Positions 52,232 to 60,152 of a DNA stretch of 64,000 nucleotides are shown piece after piece (positions within the stretch are counted from its first letter, which is position 1; each line of letters starts with the position of its first letter). Source of the stretch: Arthrobacter sp. ISL-28 (GTDB lineage Bacteria > Actinomycetota > Actinomycetes > Actinomycetales > Micrococcaceae); NCBI RefSeq assembly GCF_018613875.1, contig NZ_JAGGPJ010000006.1, forward strand, positions 73,002 through 137,001. The letters run 5' to 3'. The notes below the pieces were generated by a model. The model worked only from the letters and a program-made list of their open reading frames with translations, was not told the DNA's origin and did no database searches. A program made the translations under genes and the position numbers.

Positions 52232-53481
52232 AGTGCCGCTCCTTCCATCGGTTCCAGACTGGCGGCGTCTGCGGCTCCCGCGATGGCCAGCTGGTACGCC
52301 TTTTCCGTTTCCGCCGCGACCCGGCTCCAGGAATAGCGGGCCTTCGCCCGCCGCTCGCCGGCCCGGCCAAGCTTGGTGCGAAGTTCGGGGCTGGCCAGCA
52401 GCGTCGCCAGAGCGTCAGCAATGGCTTCGGGATCCTTGGGCGGCACATGCAGGCCTGTTCCGTGGTCCACCACGCTGTCCGTTAGGCCGCCGACCGCTGC
52501 GGCGACCACGGGGATTCCGCACGCCATGGCCTCCAGCGGAACGATGCCGAAAGGCTCATACCAGGGCGTGCAGGCAACCGCGTCGGCGCTGCGGAAAATC
52601 CCGGGCATGGCTTCGCGCGGCACCTGGCCGCGGAGCTCCACCTGGTCCGCCACGCCAAGGTCCCGTGCCAGATCCAGGAGCCGGCGCGCCTCGGGATCGT
52701 GTCCGTCTGCCGCTCCGCCACCGCCAACGATGAGGAGCTCGACGTCCTCGAACCCGGCATCCCGGAGGTGCACGAGTGCCCGGATCACGAGATCCACACC
52801 CTTGCGCGGGACCAGGCGGCCCACGGACAGGATGCGGTGGGAACGGGTCTTGGAATCAGCTGGCCCTGCGCCGGAGAACAGGTCCAGGTCCACCCCGCAC
52901 GGTGCGATGGACACCTTTCCCGTGTCAATCCCCATCGATTTCAGCTCGAAAACCTCATCCGAGCAGGTGGCGATGATCCGGTCCGCCGACCGTCCCACGG
53001 ATGGCTCGAGGAACCGGCGCTCGGCGGGACTCGTGTCGTCCGCGCCCTGGTGCCGCCGCTTGACCGTGCCGAGGGCATGGAACGTCTGCACCACTGGAAC
53101 ACGGAACCCGGCGGGTTGGCGGCGTCCCGCGTCCAGCGCGGCCATGCCGGACATCCAGAAGTGGCCGTGGACCACGTCCGGCGGGGAGTTCCCCCAGTCC
53201 CGGGCCACCCCGTCGGCGAGCGCGCCCATGAAGGGCAGCAGTTCGTCCTTCGGCACGTGCGAAGCGGGACCGGCGTCGATGTGAACCACCTCGAGCCCGG
53301 GCTGCACCCGCACCTTTGCGGGCAAGTCCGGCGCGTCGCGCCTGGTATAGACCGTGACGCGGTGGCCGCGCCGGGCCAAGGCGATGGACAGTGCGGCCAC
53401 GTGGACGTTTTGCCCTCCCGCGTCCACTCCGCCAAGCGCTGCCAATGGACTGGCGTGTTCTGAAATCATTGAGATCCTCAA
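52228..53481 (-). CDS. GT4 family glycosyltransferase
   Basis: 417 aa cytosolic GT-B enzyme. The start is the TTG at 53481, which overlaps the upstream TGA and sits behind AAAGGA. The resulting N-terminus MRISMISEHASPLAALGGVD is typical of this subfamily. The C-terminal donor site has VGRLVPRKGVDLVI and PWYEPFGIVPLEAMACGIPVV (EX7E with the two Glu). The DAGGQNVHVAALSIAL region resembles sucrose-phosphate/MshA-type retaining enzymes. Acceptor unknown; part of the overlapping heptose block. Confidence 0.88.
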   Translation of the reverse strand: MRISMISEHASPLAALGGVDAGGQNVHVAALSIALARRGHRVTVYTRRDAPDLPAKVRVQPGLEVVHIDAGPASHVPKDELLPFMGALADGVARDWGNSPPDVVHGHFWMSGMAALDAGRRQPAGFRVPVVQTFHALGTVKRRHQGADDTSPAERRFLEPSVGRSADRIIATCSDEVFELKSMGIDTGKVSIAPCGVDLDLFSGAGPADSKTRSHRILSVGRLVPRKGVDLVIRALVHLRDAGFEDVELLIVGGGGAADGHDPEARRLLDLARDLGVADQVELRGQVPREAMPGIFRSADAVACTPWYEPFGIVPLEAMACGIPVVAAAVGGLTDSVVDHGTGLHVPPKDPEAIADALATLLASPELRTKLGRAGERRAKARYSWSRVAAETEKAYQLAIAGAADAASLEPMEGAAL

Positions 53482-54563
53482 TGGGTATTCCTTTCTCGCG
53501 CCGGCGTTAAGGGCTCGGTTCCGGGCCCCATCGATGGTCCGTTCCCCGCTGAAGTTTCCTGCCCCGCCAAAAGTCCCTGCACCGCATTCCGCCGCCGGGG
53601 CCCGGCCCTGAGCTCTGCCAACAGCATGTCCCAATCGGCCAGGAAGCGGTCGAGGCCATAGCGCTCCAGCACAGCCTCCCGGGCCGACTTGCCCCGGCGG
53701 CGCGCCTCTTCGGGGTCGTTGATGAGGAGTTCGGCGCAGCGGCGCAGTTCGTGAACGTCCGTGGAGATCCCGCCGGCTTCGGCAGGCACGGCGCGGACGG
53801 CCTCAGTTGTCGCCAGGGCGAGGACGGGCATGCCCAGATGCATCGCTTCCAGCAGCGAGAGTCCCAGCGAGGTCCACCGCAGCGGGTGGAGGTAGATCCT
53901 GCAGCGGGCCAGTTCCCGGTGGAGCTCTGCTGTTTTCAGGTCTCCCCGGATCCTCAGCCTCGTCGGCCCGATCCCGGTGCTGGCATGCAGGTCATCACAG
54001 CCCATCCCGAAGACCTGGAGTGGAGCCGCCGCCGCGAAACCGGGCAGCAGGTCCGTTCCGGTCACCCTCCCCCGGCGGACCGGTTCGTTCACCACCACCC
54101 CCAGCTCCGGAATCTCCCCGGTGTAACGGTAGCCGGGGTCGGGGATGCCATGCTCAATCACGGTGGTCGGCGACCCGCCGTTATCCCAGAACAGCTCATT
54201 GAAATGGGTTACGTGGACCACCGGAATCTCACGCTGGCCGGCGAGCGGATGCACTGTGAAGGGGACATCGCCCTTCGGCGTGTTGTGCTCGACGTATACG
54301 GCAGGCAGTTCGACGCCGGGGCGCCGCCCCAGCACCCTGGCCACCTCAGCTGCTTCCCCGGGACGCTGCAGGACGACGGCGTCAATGCTGTCCGCGTCCA
54401 GCGCCGCCAGCGAGATCTCGCGGACTGACGCCGGCCAGTTCCGGCCAGCGCGGCCCAGGCCCCAGGGGCCGCCGTCGGGCAGGACCGGCAGCAGGTATTC
54501 GTGCCGGCCCCGGACGAACGCGTCCGTCCAGGATCCATGCACGTGCCAGAGGAGAATTCTCAT
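53478..54563 (-). CDS. Glycosyltransferase (GT-B type)
   Basis: 361 aa. The N-terminal half (RILLWHVHGSWTDAFVRGRHEYLLP, in part; VYVEHNTPKGDVPFTVHPLAG) and C-terminal half (CRIYLHPLRWTSLGLSLLEAMHLGMPVLA) form a GT1/GT4-like fold. It starts inside the TAA of the previous gene (TAATG) and ends with a 4-bp overlap to the next, so it is translationally coupled. The tail after residue 320 is low complexity. Donor and acceptor unknown. Confidence 0.82.
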   Translation of the reverse strand: MRILLWHVHGSWTDAFVRGRHEYLLPVLPDGGPWGLGRAGRNWPASVREISLAALDADSIDAVVLQRPGEAAEVARVLGRRPGVELPAVYVEHNTPKGDVPFTVHPLAGQREIPVVHVTHFNELFWDNGGSPTTVIEHGIPDPGYRYTGEIPELGVVVNEPVRRGRVTGTDLLPGFAAAAPLQVFGMGCDDLHASTGIGPTRLRIRGDLKTAELHRELARCRIYLHPLRWTSLGLSLLEAMHLGMPVLALATTEAVRAVPAEAGGISTDVHELRRCAELLINDPEEARRRGKSAREAVLERYGLDRFLADWDMLLAELRAGPRRRNAVQGLLAGQETSAGNGPSMGPGTEPLTPARERNTH

Positions 54564-55636
54564 TACATACGGACCTTTCTCCGGGTGCTGAGGGAAGAAA
54601 CCCCGCGCATGAGTCGTTCAACCGCCTCCACCACCTGCTCCGGCGATACTGAGCCCAGGCACGGATGCCCCGGAACGGGGCAAATCCGGGCGCGGGTCAG
54701 GCGGCACGGTGCATTTTGGTCACCGAGCAGTTCCAACGGAACGCCGTAGGGCGCCCAGCGGACGGCCGGGACTACCGGCGAAAACAGGCTCACCACCGGC
54801 GTCCCGACGGCGGCCGCCAGGTGGGCGGGCCCGGTATTGCCGGCAACCACCACCGCCGCGTTCGCCAAGACTCCGGAGAGGGTCCTCAAGTCCGTTTGCC
54901 CGCCAAGATCAATGCCGGACGGGCCGGCCACCGTTGCGGTGAGTTCTGTTTCCCCGGGTCCCCCGGTCACGACCACGCGGTGGCCTACGCCCTCCAGCAG
55001 TTCCACCGCCGCAGCGTGATGCAGCGGAGGCCAGGCCCGTGCCGGAACCGTTGCTCCCGGGTGCACCACCACATAAGGCCCCTCACCCACCAGATGCTTT
55101 ACGTCGGGCGGATCCTTGACCATGAGTTTCCCGTCGTCGCCCGCCTTGAGCTGGAAGCCTGCTGCCCGGGCTATGCCCAGCGCCCGAACGGCTTCCGGCT
55201 GGTCTTCGGGAAAGTCCTCGCCAGGCCTCAGCCGGACGTCCAGGAGTGATCCGGCGTAGTCGGTGGACGCCCCGGTAATGCGACCCACCCCTGCCAGCCG
55301 CAGGATCAGCGCCAACGGGAGCGGGGACTGGTGGAAGGACGTGAGGATGACGGCCTCAGCGATCCGGGAGTTGCGGACAAAGTTCACGAGGGTTTCCAGG
55401 TGCGTTCCGGTCATGGGCGGCGCGGGATTGGCGATCCACGGGCTGTCCCAGGCGAAAACATCCGAAACATGGGGCAGCAGCGAGGCCGCCGACTGCCCTT
55501 GTGGCCCGCAGAGCACCACCACGTCGTTGGGGCTGCCGCCGTCGGCCCTCTTGCCGTTTGCTACTGCCCTGACGGCGGGGCCGGCGAGCAGGACATCGCC
55601 GACGCTGTCCAGCCGCGCCACCAGCACCCGGCTCAT
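54563..55636 (-). CDS. GT9 heptosyltransferase-like glycosyltransferase
   Basis: 357 aa GT9 protein: RVLVARLDSVGDVLLAGPAVRAV at the start, VVVHPGATVPARAWPPLHHAAA centrally, and VAGNTGPAHLAAAVGTPVVSLF as the donor-site motif. It overlaps gmhB by 4 bp upstream and the next glycosyltransferase by 1 bp. ADP-heptose is the expected donor from family knowledge and from the pathway genes alongside. A C-rich segment near residues 325-335 (CRLTRARICPVPGHPC) may bind metal. Confidence 0.88.
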   Translation of the reverse strand: MSRVLVARLDSVGDVLLAGPAVRAVANGKRADGGSPNDVVVLCGPQGQSAASLLPHVSDVFAWDSPWIANPAPPMTGTHLETLVNFVRNSRIAEAVILTSFHQSPLPLALILRLAGVGRITGASTDYAGSLLDVRLRPGEDFPEDQPEAVRALGIARAAGFQLKAGDDGKLMVKDPPDVKHLVGEGPYVVVHPGATVPARAWPPLHHAAAVELLEGVGHRVVVTGGPGETELTATVAGPSGIDLGGQTDLRTLSGVLANAAVVVAGNTGPAHLAAAVGTPVVSLFSPVVPAVRWAPYGVPLELLGDQNAPCRLTRARICPVPGHPCLGSVSPEQVVEAVERLMRGVSSLSTRRKVRM

Positions 55637-56181
55637 GCCGGTCCCCGGAGCAGCAGCGCGACTGCCTGCTCCAGATCCACCGCAACCTCGCTGGCCGCAG
55701 CCACCTCCTCGTCCCGTGTTAGCGCTGTGGGTACGAGCACGCCCCTGGCTCCGGCGGCCCGCGCCGCCTCCATGTCGGTGCCGATGTCGCCGATGAACGC
55801 CGCCTCCGATGCGTCGATGCCGAGCCGGCTGCAGGCACTGCGGATCATCCCGGGGGCTGGTTTACGGCAGCCGCAGCCATCGCCGTCGCCGTGCGGGCAC
55901 ACTTCCCAAACGTCAAAGGGGCCGAGCAGGTCCTCCACCCTCGCGTTGACGCTATCGACCTCGTCTGGGGTCAGGATGCCTCGGGCAATCCCTGACTGGT
56001 TGCTGAGGACGCCCGTCGCCAGTCCCCGGCGGCGCAGCTCGTCCAGGACTTTCCGCGCACCGGGGAACGGCCTGACCTTCTGGGGATCCCCGTTGTAGGG
56101 CACGTCCACAACCAGCGTGCCGTCCCGGTCGAACAGCACAGCTTTGAGCGCAGAAGCGTGCGGAGAAGCGTTGCTTGCCAT
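55633..56181 (-). CDS. gmhB: HAD-IIIA phosphatase, heptose 1,7-bisphosphate 7-phosphatase-like
   Basis: 182 aa. HAD motif I LFDRDGTLV (D18, D20), motif II SNQSG, motif III/IV RKPAPGM and FIGDIGTDM (D132, D136). The GmhB zinc loop is intact as C95, H97, C103, C105 (CPHGDGDGCGCRK). It removes the C7 phosphate between the kinase and adenylyltransferase steps. First gene of the overlapping six-gene block. AAGGGG precedes the ATG. Confidence 0.9.
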   Translation of the reverse strand: MASNASPHASALKAVLFDRDGTLVVDVPYNGDPQKVRPFPGARKVLDELRRRGLATGVLSNQSGIARGILTPDEVDSVNARVEDLLGPFDVWEVCPHGDGDGCGCRKPAPGMIRSACSRLGIDASEAAFIGDIGTDMEAARAAGARGVLVPTALTRDEEVAAASEVAVDLEQAVALLLRGPA

Positions 56182-56297
56182 ACACCCCTTCGTTCCCCCT
56201 CTGGCAGAGACCTAAACAACCGGCCGCCTACTTCTTCGGACTAGACTCCTCGTCAGGCAGCCCGAACGGGTGGTCCTTCAGCTAAGGAGGCCAGGCA

Positions 56298-57242
56298 GTG
56301 GAAGCATTGAATCGCAATCCGGAAGAGCCGGTCCTGCTGGTTCTGCGTGCCCTGAAGCTCGGCGACCTGCTGGTCGCTGTGCCGGCGCTCCGCGCACTTC
56401 GGCGGGCTTTCCCGGAGCACCGGCTGCTCTATGCCGCTCAGGGCTGGCTCGCGGAGGCTCTGGATCTGGTGGGCGGGTACGAACTGCTCCCCACGCACGG
56501 CCTGGACGTTCCGATTCCCATCGAAGCCGGCCGGGTGGACGTGGCGGTGAACCTTCACGGCAGCGGGCCGGAAAGTGACGACCGGCTGGCTGAGATCAGG
56601 CCGCGTACCATCGTCGGGCACCATGCTGACGGCAGGCCTGGCCCGGTGTGGATCAAGGACATCCATGAACGCGAGCGGTGGACCCGCCTGCTGCAGTGGC
56701 ACGGCATTGAAGCCGAACCCGCTGATTACCGGCTGCTCCCGCCGGGGGTTCCCAGTCCCTGCCCCGGCGCCACGGTGCTTCATGTGGGCGCAGCCTACGG
56801 GAGCCGGCTGTGGCCTGCTGAGAGGTTTGCCGAGGTTGCCCGGGAACTGGCCGCCGACGGGCACAATGTCGTCTTCACCGGAAGTACGGCGGAGCGCCCC
56901 CGGGCGCTTGATGTTGCCCGCCGGTCCGGCCTCGGAGAGCAGCACGTCCTGGCTGGAAGATTGGGGCTGACGGAATTCGTGGCGGCCGTTGCGGGGGCCA
57001 GGCTCGTAGTCTCGGCCGACACCGGCGCAGCACATCTTGCCTCGGCATATTCACGGCCCTCGGTTGTACTGTTCGGACCCGCGCCGGTGGAAGTGTGGGG
57101 GCCACCGCCGGGGCCGCACGTTGTGCTCACCGATGCTCAAGCGCGCCGGGGCGACACTTTCGCCGCCACGCCGGACCCGGCACTTCTGGCTGTTTCAGTG
57201 GAGGACGTGCTCGCTGCCGTCCGCGGGCTCCCGCTGCCCTGA
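56298..57242 (+). CDS. GT9 heptosyltransferase-like glycosyltransferase (compact)
   Basis: 314 aa from a GTG behind AAGGAGG. GT9 motifs: VLLVLRALKLGDLLVAVPALRAL, ATVLHVGAAYGSRLWPAERFAEVA and VSADTGAAHLASAYSRPSVVLFGP. It is divergent from gmhB across 116 bp and is the third GT9 protein of the cluster. Its last 106 bp are antisense to the 3' end of the sigma factor gene. Confidence 0.88.
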   Translation: MEALNRNPEEPVLLVLRALKLGDLLVAVPALRALRRAFPEHRLLYAAQGWLAEALDLVGGYELLPTHGLDVPIPIEAGRVDVAVNLHGSGPESDDRLAEIRPRTIVGHHADGRPGPVWIKDIHERERWTRLLQWHGIEAEPADYRLLPPGVPSPCPGATVLHVGAAYGSRLWPAERFAEVARELAADGHNVVFTGSTAERPRALDVARRSGLGEQHVLAGRLGLTEFVAAVAGARLVVSADTGAAHLASAYSRPSVVLFGPAPVEVWGPPPGPHVVLTDAQARRGDTFAATPDPALLAVSVEDVLAAVRGLPLP

Positions 57243-58060
57243 TCTTCCTCGGCCAGGAGCCGGTGCTGCAGGCGGACAAGGATGCGGGACAGTCGACGCG
57301 ACACCTGCATCTGGGAGATCCCAAACCGTTGGCCCAGTTCGGTTTGCGTCTCTTCACGGAAGTAACGCCGGTAGAGCATTTCCCGGTCCTCCGGATCCAG
57401 TTCCTGGATTGCCTCATTCAGGCAGACCAGTTCTTCCAGGCGCTCGATGGGGGCGTCCGGTGAAACCAGCACTTCTGCCAACGGCGGTCCACCCCAGGGA
57501 TCCGCGTTGTCGAGTGAATCGGGATGCATGCTGCTTCCCGCTGCCTGGGCTTCCCTGACGTCCTCGATCGATACACCCAATTCACCTGCCAATTCCTGTG
57601 CGGTGGGGACCCTTCCCAGGGATTGGGCAAGGTCCGGGGCAGTACGCTGCAGGTGTGTCCGGATGTCCTGGACGCGGCGTGGGGGACGCACCGTCCAGCA
57701 GCGGTCCCTGAGGAAGCGTTTGAGCTCCCCGCTGATCGTCGGGGCTGCATAGGCGGGAAAGCTCTCGCCCTTGTTCTCGTCATATCCTCTGGCGGCCTTG
57801 ACCAGTCCAAGGTAAGCCACCTGAACCAGGTCGGCCCGGTCCCTGCCCCGCGTGGCATAACGCGAAGCAAGGGCCTCCGCCAAGTCGAGGTAATTCAGCA
57901 CCAACTGATTCTGAAAAGCGTCATGGAGACGGCCTGCCCGTGGCACCTTTCGCCGGGAAGAGCCCACGACGACGGACCCGCTCCCGGTGGCTTCGAATTG
58001 AAGTTCACGGCTGCATTCGGATGTCACATCCGCAGAGATGAGGGGAGGATTCTCTGGCAT
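57137..58060 (-). CDS. SigB/SigF-type RNA polymerase sigma factor
   Basis: 307 aa group 3 sigma factor. Region 2 (RGRDRADLVQVAYLGLVKAARGYD; AYAAPTISGELKRFLRD), region 3 (LGRVPTAQELAGELGVSIEDV) and the region 4 helix-turn-helix (QTELGQRFGISQMQVSRRLSRIL) are all seen, so it should recognise promoters of the GNNT/GGGTA class. The N-terminal 50 residues and the Ser/Thr/Ala tail after residue 270 are low complexity. No anti-sigma factor gene is adjacent, so control must come from elsewhere. ATG at 58060 behind AAAGGA. Confidence 0.9.
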   Translation of the reverse strand: MPENPPLISADVTSECSRELQFEATGSGSVVVGSSRRKVPRAGRLHDAFQNQLVLNYLDLAEALASRYATRGRDRADLVQVAYLGLVKAARGYDENKGESFPAYAAPTISGELKRFLRDRCWTVRPPRRVQDIRTHLQRTAPDLAQSLGRVPTAQELAGELGVSIEDVREAQAAGSSMHPDSLDNADPWGGPPLAEVLVSPDAPIERLEELVCLNEAIQELDPEDREMLYRRYFREETQTELGQRFGISQMQVSRRLSRILVRLQHRLLAEEDQGSGSPRTAASTSSTETARSAGSGVAAKVSPRRA

Positions 58061-58125
58061 TGTCGGGGATTCCTTTGAGTGTGGATCTCTGGAAAGCCTG
58101 CGGCAAGACTTAGAAGTAGGAGAAC

Positions 58126-58139
58126 ATAAGCGTGCTTAT
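58126..58139. promoter_or_regulatory. ATAAGC-GT-GCTTAT palindrome between sigma factor and epimerase
   Basis: Perfect 6-bp arms around GT, 66 bp upstream of the sigma gene and 114 bp upstream of the epimerase gene. A similar palindrome lies at 60079-60094, upstream of the two stress-type genes, so a common regulator is possible. Confidence 0.5.
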
Positions 58140-58252
58140 TACACAATGGCTATCGGGGATAGGCTCAGGAAAGCACCTATTCCCCAGCGGAATCTCTCTG
58201 GCGGAATCAGAACGGGCCGCTGGAAGTTCAACGCGAGCACGGAGGTAATGAC

Positions 58253-59344
58253 ATGCGGATCGCCATCACGGGAGCGAGCGGCAATGCGGGCACGGCTCTG
58301 CTGCGAAGGCTGCAGCAGGAATCTGCGGAACTGCCGGGCGGGCTTGAACTGGTGGGCATCAGCCGCCGGATCCCGGACACCTCTCAGGCTCCGTACTCCG
58401 GGGTGGAATGGCATGCGGCAGACGTGGGCCTCGACGGCGAACCTGGCAACGGCCTTCGCGCCGCATTCGCCGGAGCAGACGCTGTGGTGCATTTGGCATG
58501 GCAGGTCCAGCCCAACCGGGATCTTGCACTGCTGCACCGCACCAACGTTACGGGCACCGCCAACGTGCTGGCCGCGGCCAAAGAGGCAGGAGTCAGCCAT
58601 CTGGTGTGCGCTTCGTCCGTCGGTGCCTACAGCAAGGCGGACAAGGACCGCCGGGTGGATGAAGGCTGGCCCGTCCACGGCATGGCGGGCTCCCACTACA
58701 GCCGGGACAAAGCCGAGCAGGAAGCGCTCCTGCACCGCTTCGCGGCCGACAACCCTTCCATAGCTGTGGCCTGGTTGCGTCCCGGGCTGATCTTCCAGCA
58801 CGATGCAGGAAGTGAGATCGGAAGGTATTTCCTGGGCCTGGTCCACCCGAAGTTTGTGCCGCGCCGCCCGGCCCTGCCCATTCTGCCCATTCCGAACGAG
58901 TTGGTTTTCCAGGCGGTGCACGCGGACGACGTCGCAGACGCCTATTGGCGGGTCCTGGAACGCAGGGCAACTGGAGCTTTCAATGTGGCGGCCGAACCGG
59001 TCATCACCCCCCAGAACCTTGCCCGGATCTTCCACGCCCGGCGCATACTCCCCATTCCAGTACGGTTCCTGCACGCCTTCGTTGATGCCACGTGGCGGCT
59101 TAGGCTTCAGAAGACAGATTCCGGGTGGGTCGAGATGGCGGCAGGTGCCCCAATCATGGAAACAGCACGGGCCCGCAAGGAACTGGGCTGGGAGCCGCGG
59201 ATTTCATCTTTGGACGCCGTCAAGGAAGTCATCGAGGGCATGGGAAAAGGAGCCGGCGTTGCCCCGTCCCCGCCGCTCAAGCCCCGGCGCCCACTGCGGC
59301 AGGCAGCAGCAGCTTTGGCTCGCCCATGGCTGCCTCGGCGGTGA
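58253..59344 (+). CDS. NAD-dependent epimerase/dehydratase
   Basis: 363 aa extended SDR. GASGNAGTALLRR gives the GxxGxxG cofactor site (residues 7-13 region). Catalytic Ser lies in CASSVGAYS and the Y-x-x-x-K is YSRDK. It resembles general nucleotide-sugar epimerases but lacks an obvious HldD signature. A basic Pro-rich tail follows (PLKPRRPLRQ). It is next to the sigma factor rather than inside the heptose block, so stress-linked sugar metabolism is a guess. Confidence 0.85.
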   Translation: MRIAITGASGNAGTALLRRLQQESAELPGGLELVGISRRIPDTSQAPYSGVEWHAADVGLDGEPGNGLRAAFAGADAVVHLAWQVQPNRDLALLHRTNVTGTANVLAAAKEAGVSHLVCASSVGAYSKADKDRRVDEGWPVHGMAGSHYSRDKAEQEALLHRFAADNPSIAVAWLRPGLIFQHDAGSEIGRYFLGLVHPKFVPRRPALPILPIPNELVFQAVHADDVADAYWRVLERRATGAFNVAAEPVITPQNLARIFHARRILPIPVRFLHAFVDATWRLRLQKTDSGWVEMAAGAPIMETARARKELGWEPRISSLDAVKEVIEGMGKGAGVAPSPPLKPRRPLRQAAAALARPWLPRR

Positions 59345-59412
59345 CTACGGCGGCGGGTACTACGGCGGCCGGCACAGGGACGAGGCCAGCCAGACGGCAC
59401 GCTGACGAGCCG

Positions 59413-59964
59413 CTACTCGCGGGGGCTGTTCCGGCGGGTGTCGGTGGGATTTGCCTCTCCGTCCGCCCGGACATCCGGGGCGGTGGCGCCAGCCTGCGAA
59501 TCGCGTCCCGCGTCGATGTCCGTCCTTGCAGCATCCGACCTGGAAGCATCCGCCCTTGCAGCATCTGTCCGCTGATCAGGATCCAGCACCGTCCCGCTAC
59601 GCCGGTTACCGTCCTCATCTACGTCCGGATCGAGCGCGTTCGCTTTGGTCATGTGCTTCTCTGAATCGGTTCGAAGACCCTGCGCCTCCGACTGGCGCTG
59701 CTCGGCCTCCTGGCTGAGACGCGCAGCCTCAACCTGAGCCTTCTCTGCGTCCGCCTTGGCCCGGAGCGCGCGGGCCTCGTTTTCCCGGGCCTCAAGTTCC
59801 GTATTTTCCGCCTCCCTGCGGATTTCCGCAGCGTGCTGACGGTTGGCTTCGTCCCGCTTCTGCCTAAACGCCTCCTTGCGCTTCCGGCTCGTCATGACGA
59901 GCAGGACGATGAGTGCGACGACGACGATCCCAACAACGATCCAAATCCAGGCAGCTGTCTCCAC
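59413..59964 (-). CDS. Membrane-anchored coiled-coil hypothetical protein
   Basis: 183 aa from the GTG at 59964, with GAGAGG upstream. A 10-codon longer start is possible. One N-terminal membrane helix (AAWIWIVVGIVVVALIVLLVM, in part) precedes a long charged coiled coil (about residues 30-105, RKRKEAFRQKRDEANRQHAAEIRREAEN, in part) and a disordered acidic tail with repeats of DAARAD/SDAARTD. No enzyme motif. Divergent from 60153 across the palindromic region, so probably stress related. Confidence 0.75.
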   Translation of the reverse strand: METAAWIWIVVGIVVVALIVLLVMTSRKRKEAFRQKRDEANRQHAAEIRREAENTELEARENEARALRAKADAEKAQVEAARLSQEAEQRQSEAQGLRTDSEKHMTKANALDPDVDEDGNRRSGTVLDPDQRTDAARADASRSDAARTDIDAGRDSQAGATAPDVRADGEANPTDTRRNSPRE

Positions 59965-60066
59965 CGTGGATCCACCTCTCTCCAATTCCAGCACGGGCCG
60001 GCCAATGCGTAGAGGGCCCGTTGCAGGCCTCAGCTCGCGGCCGATTGAACTAAGGGCAATCGATAC

Positions 60067-60096
60067 TTACTATCTAATAGTAATCATGCTTACTAT
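60067..60096. promoter_or_regulatory. AT-rich triple TTACTAT operator
   Basis: TTACTAT-CTA-ATAGTAA (60067-60083) is a perfect inverted repeat. A third copy, TTACTAT, follows at 60090-60096, so AGTAA-TCATGC-TTACT (60079-60094) is a second overlapping inverted repeat. It stands out as AT-rich in a GC-rich window, between two divergent genes. Confidence 0.65.
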
Positions 60097-60152
60097 TTTA
60101 CAGCGAGTAACGCCGGTTGTGATCAGCAACCCACCTTCTTTGAGAGAGAGCG

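Noticed and set aside
58253..59344. HldD epimerase for the heptose cluster.
   Set aside because: It is a generic extended SDR without an evident HldD signature, beside the sigma factor, and outside the coupled block.
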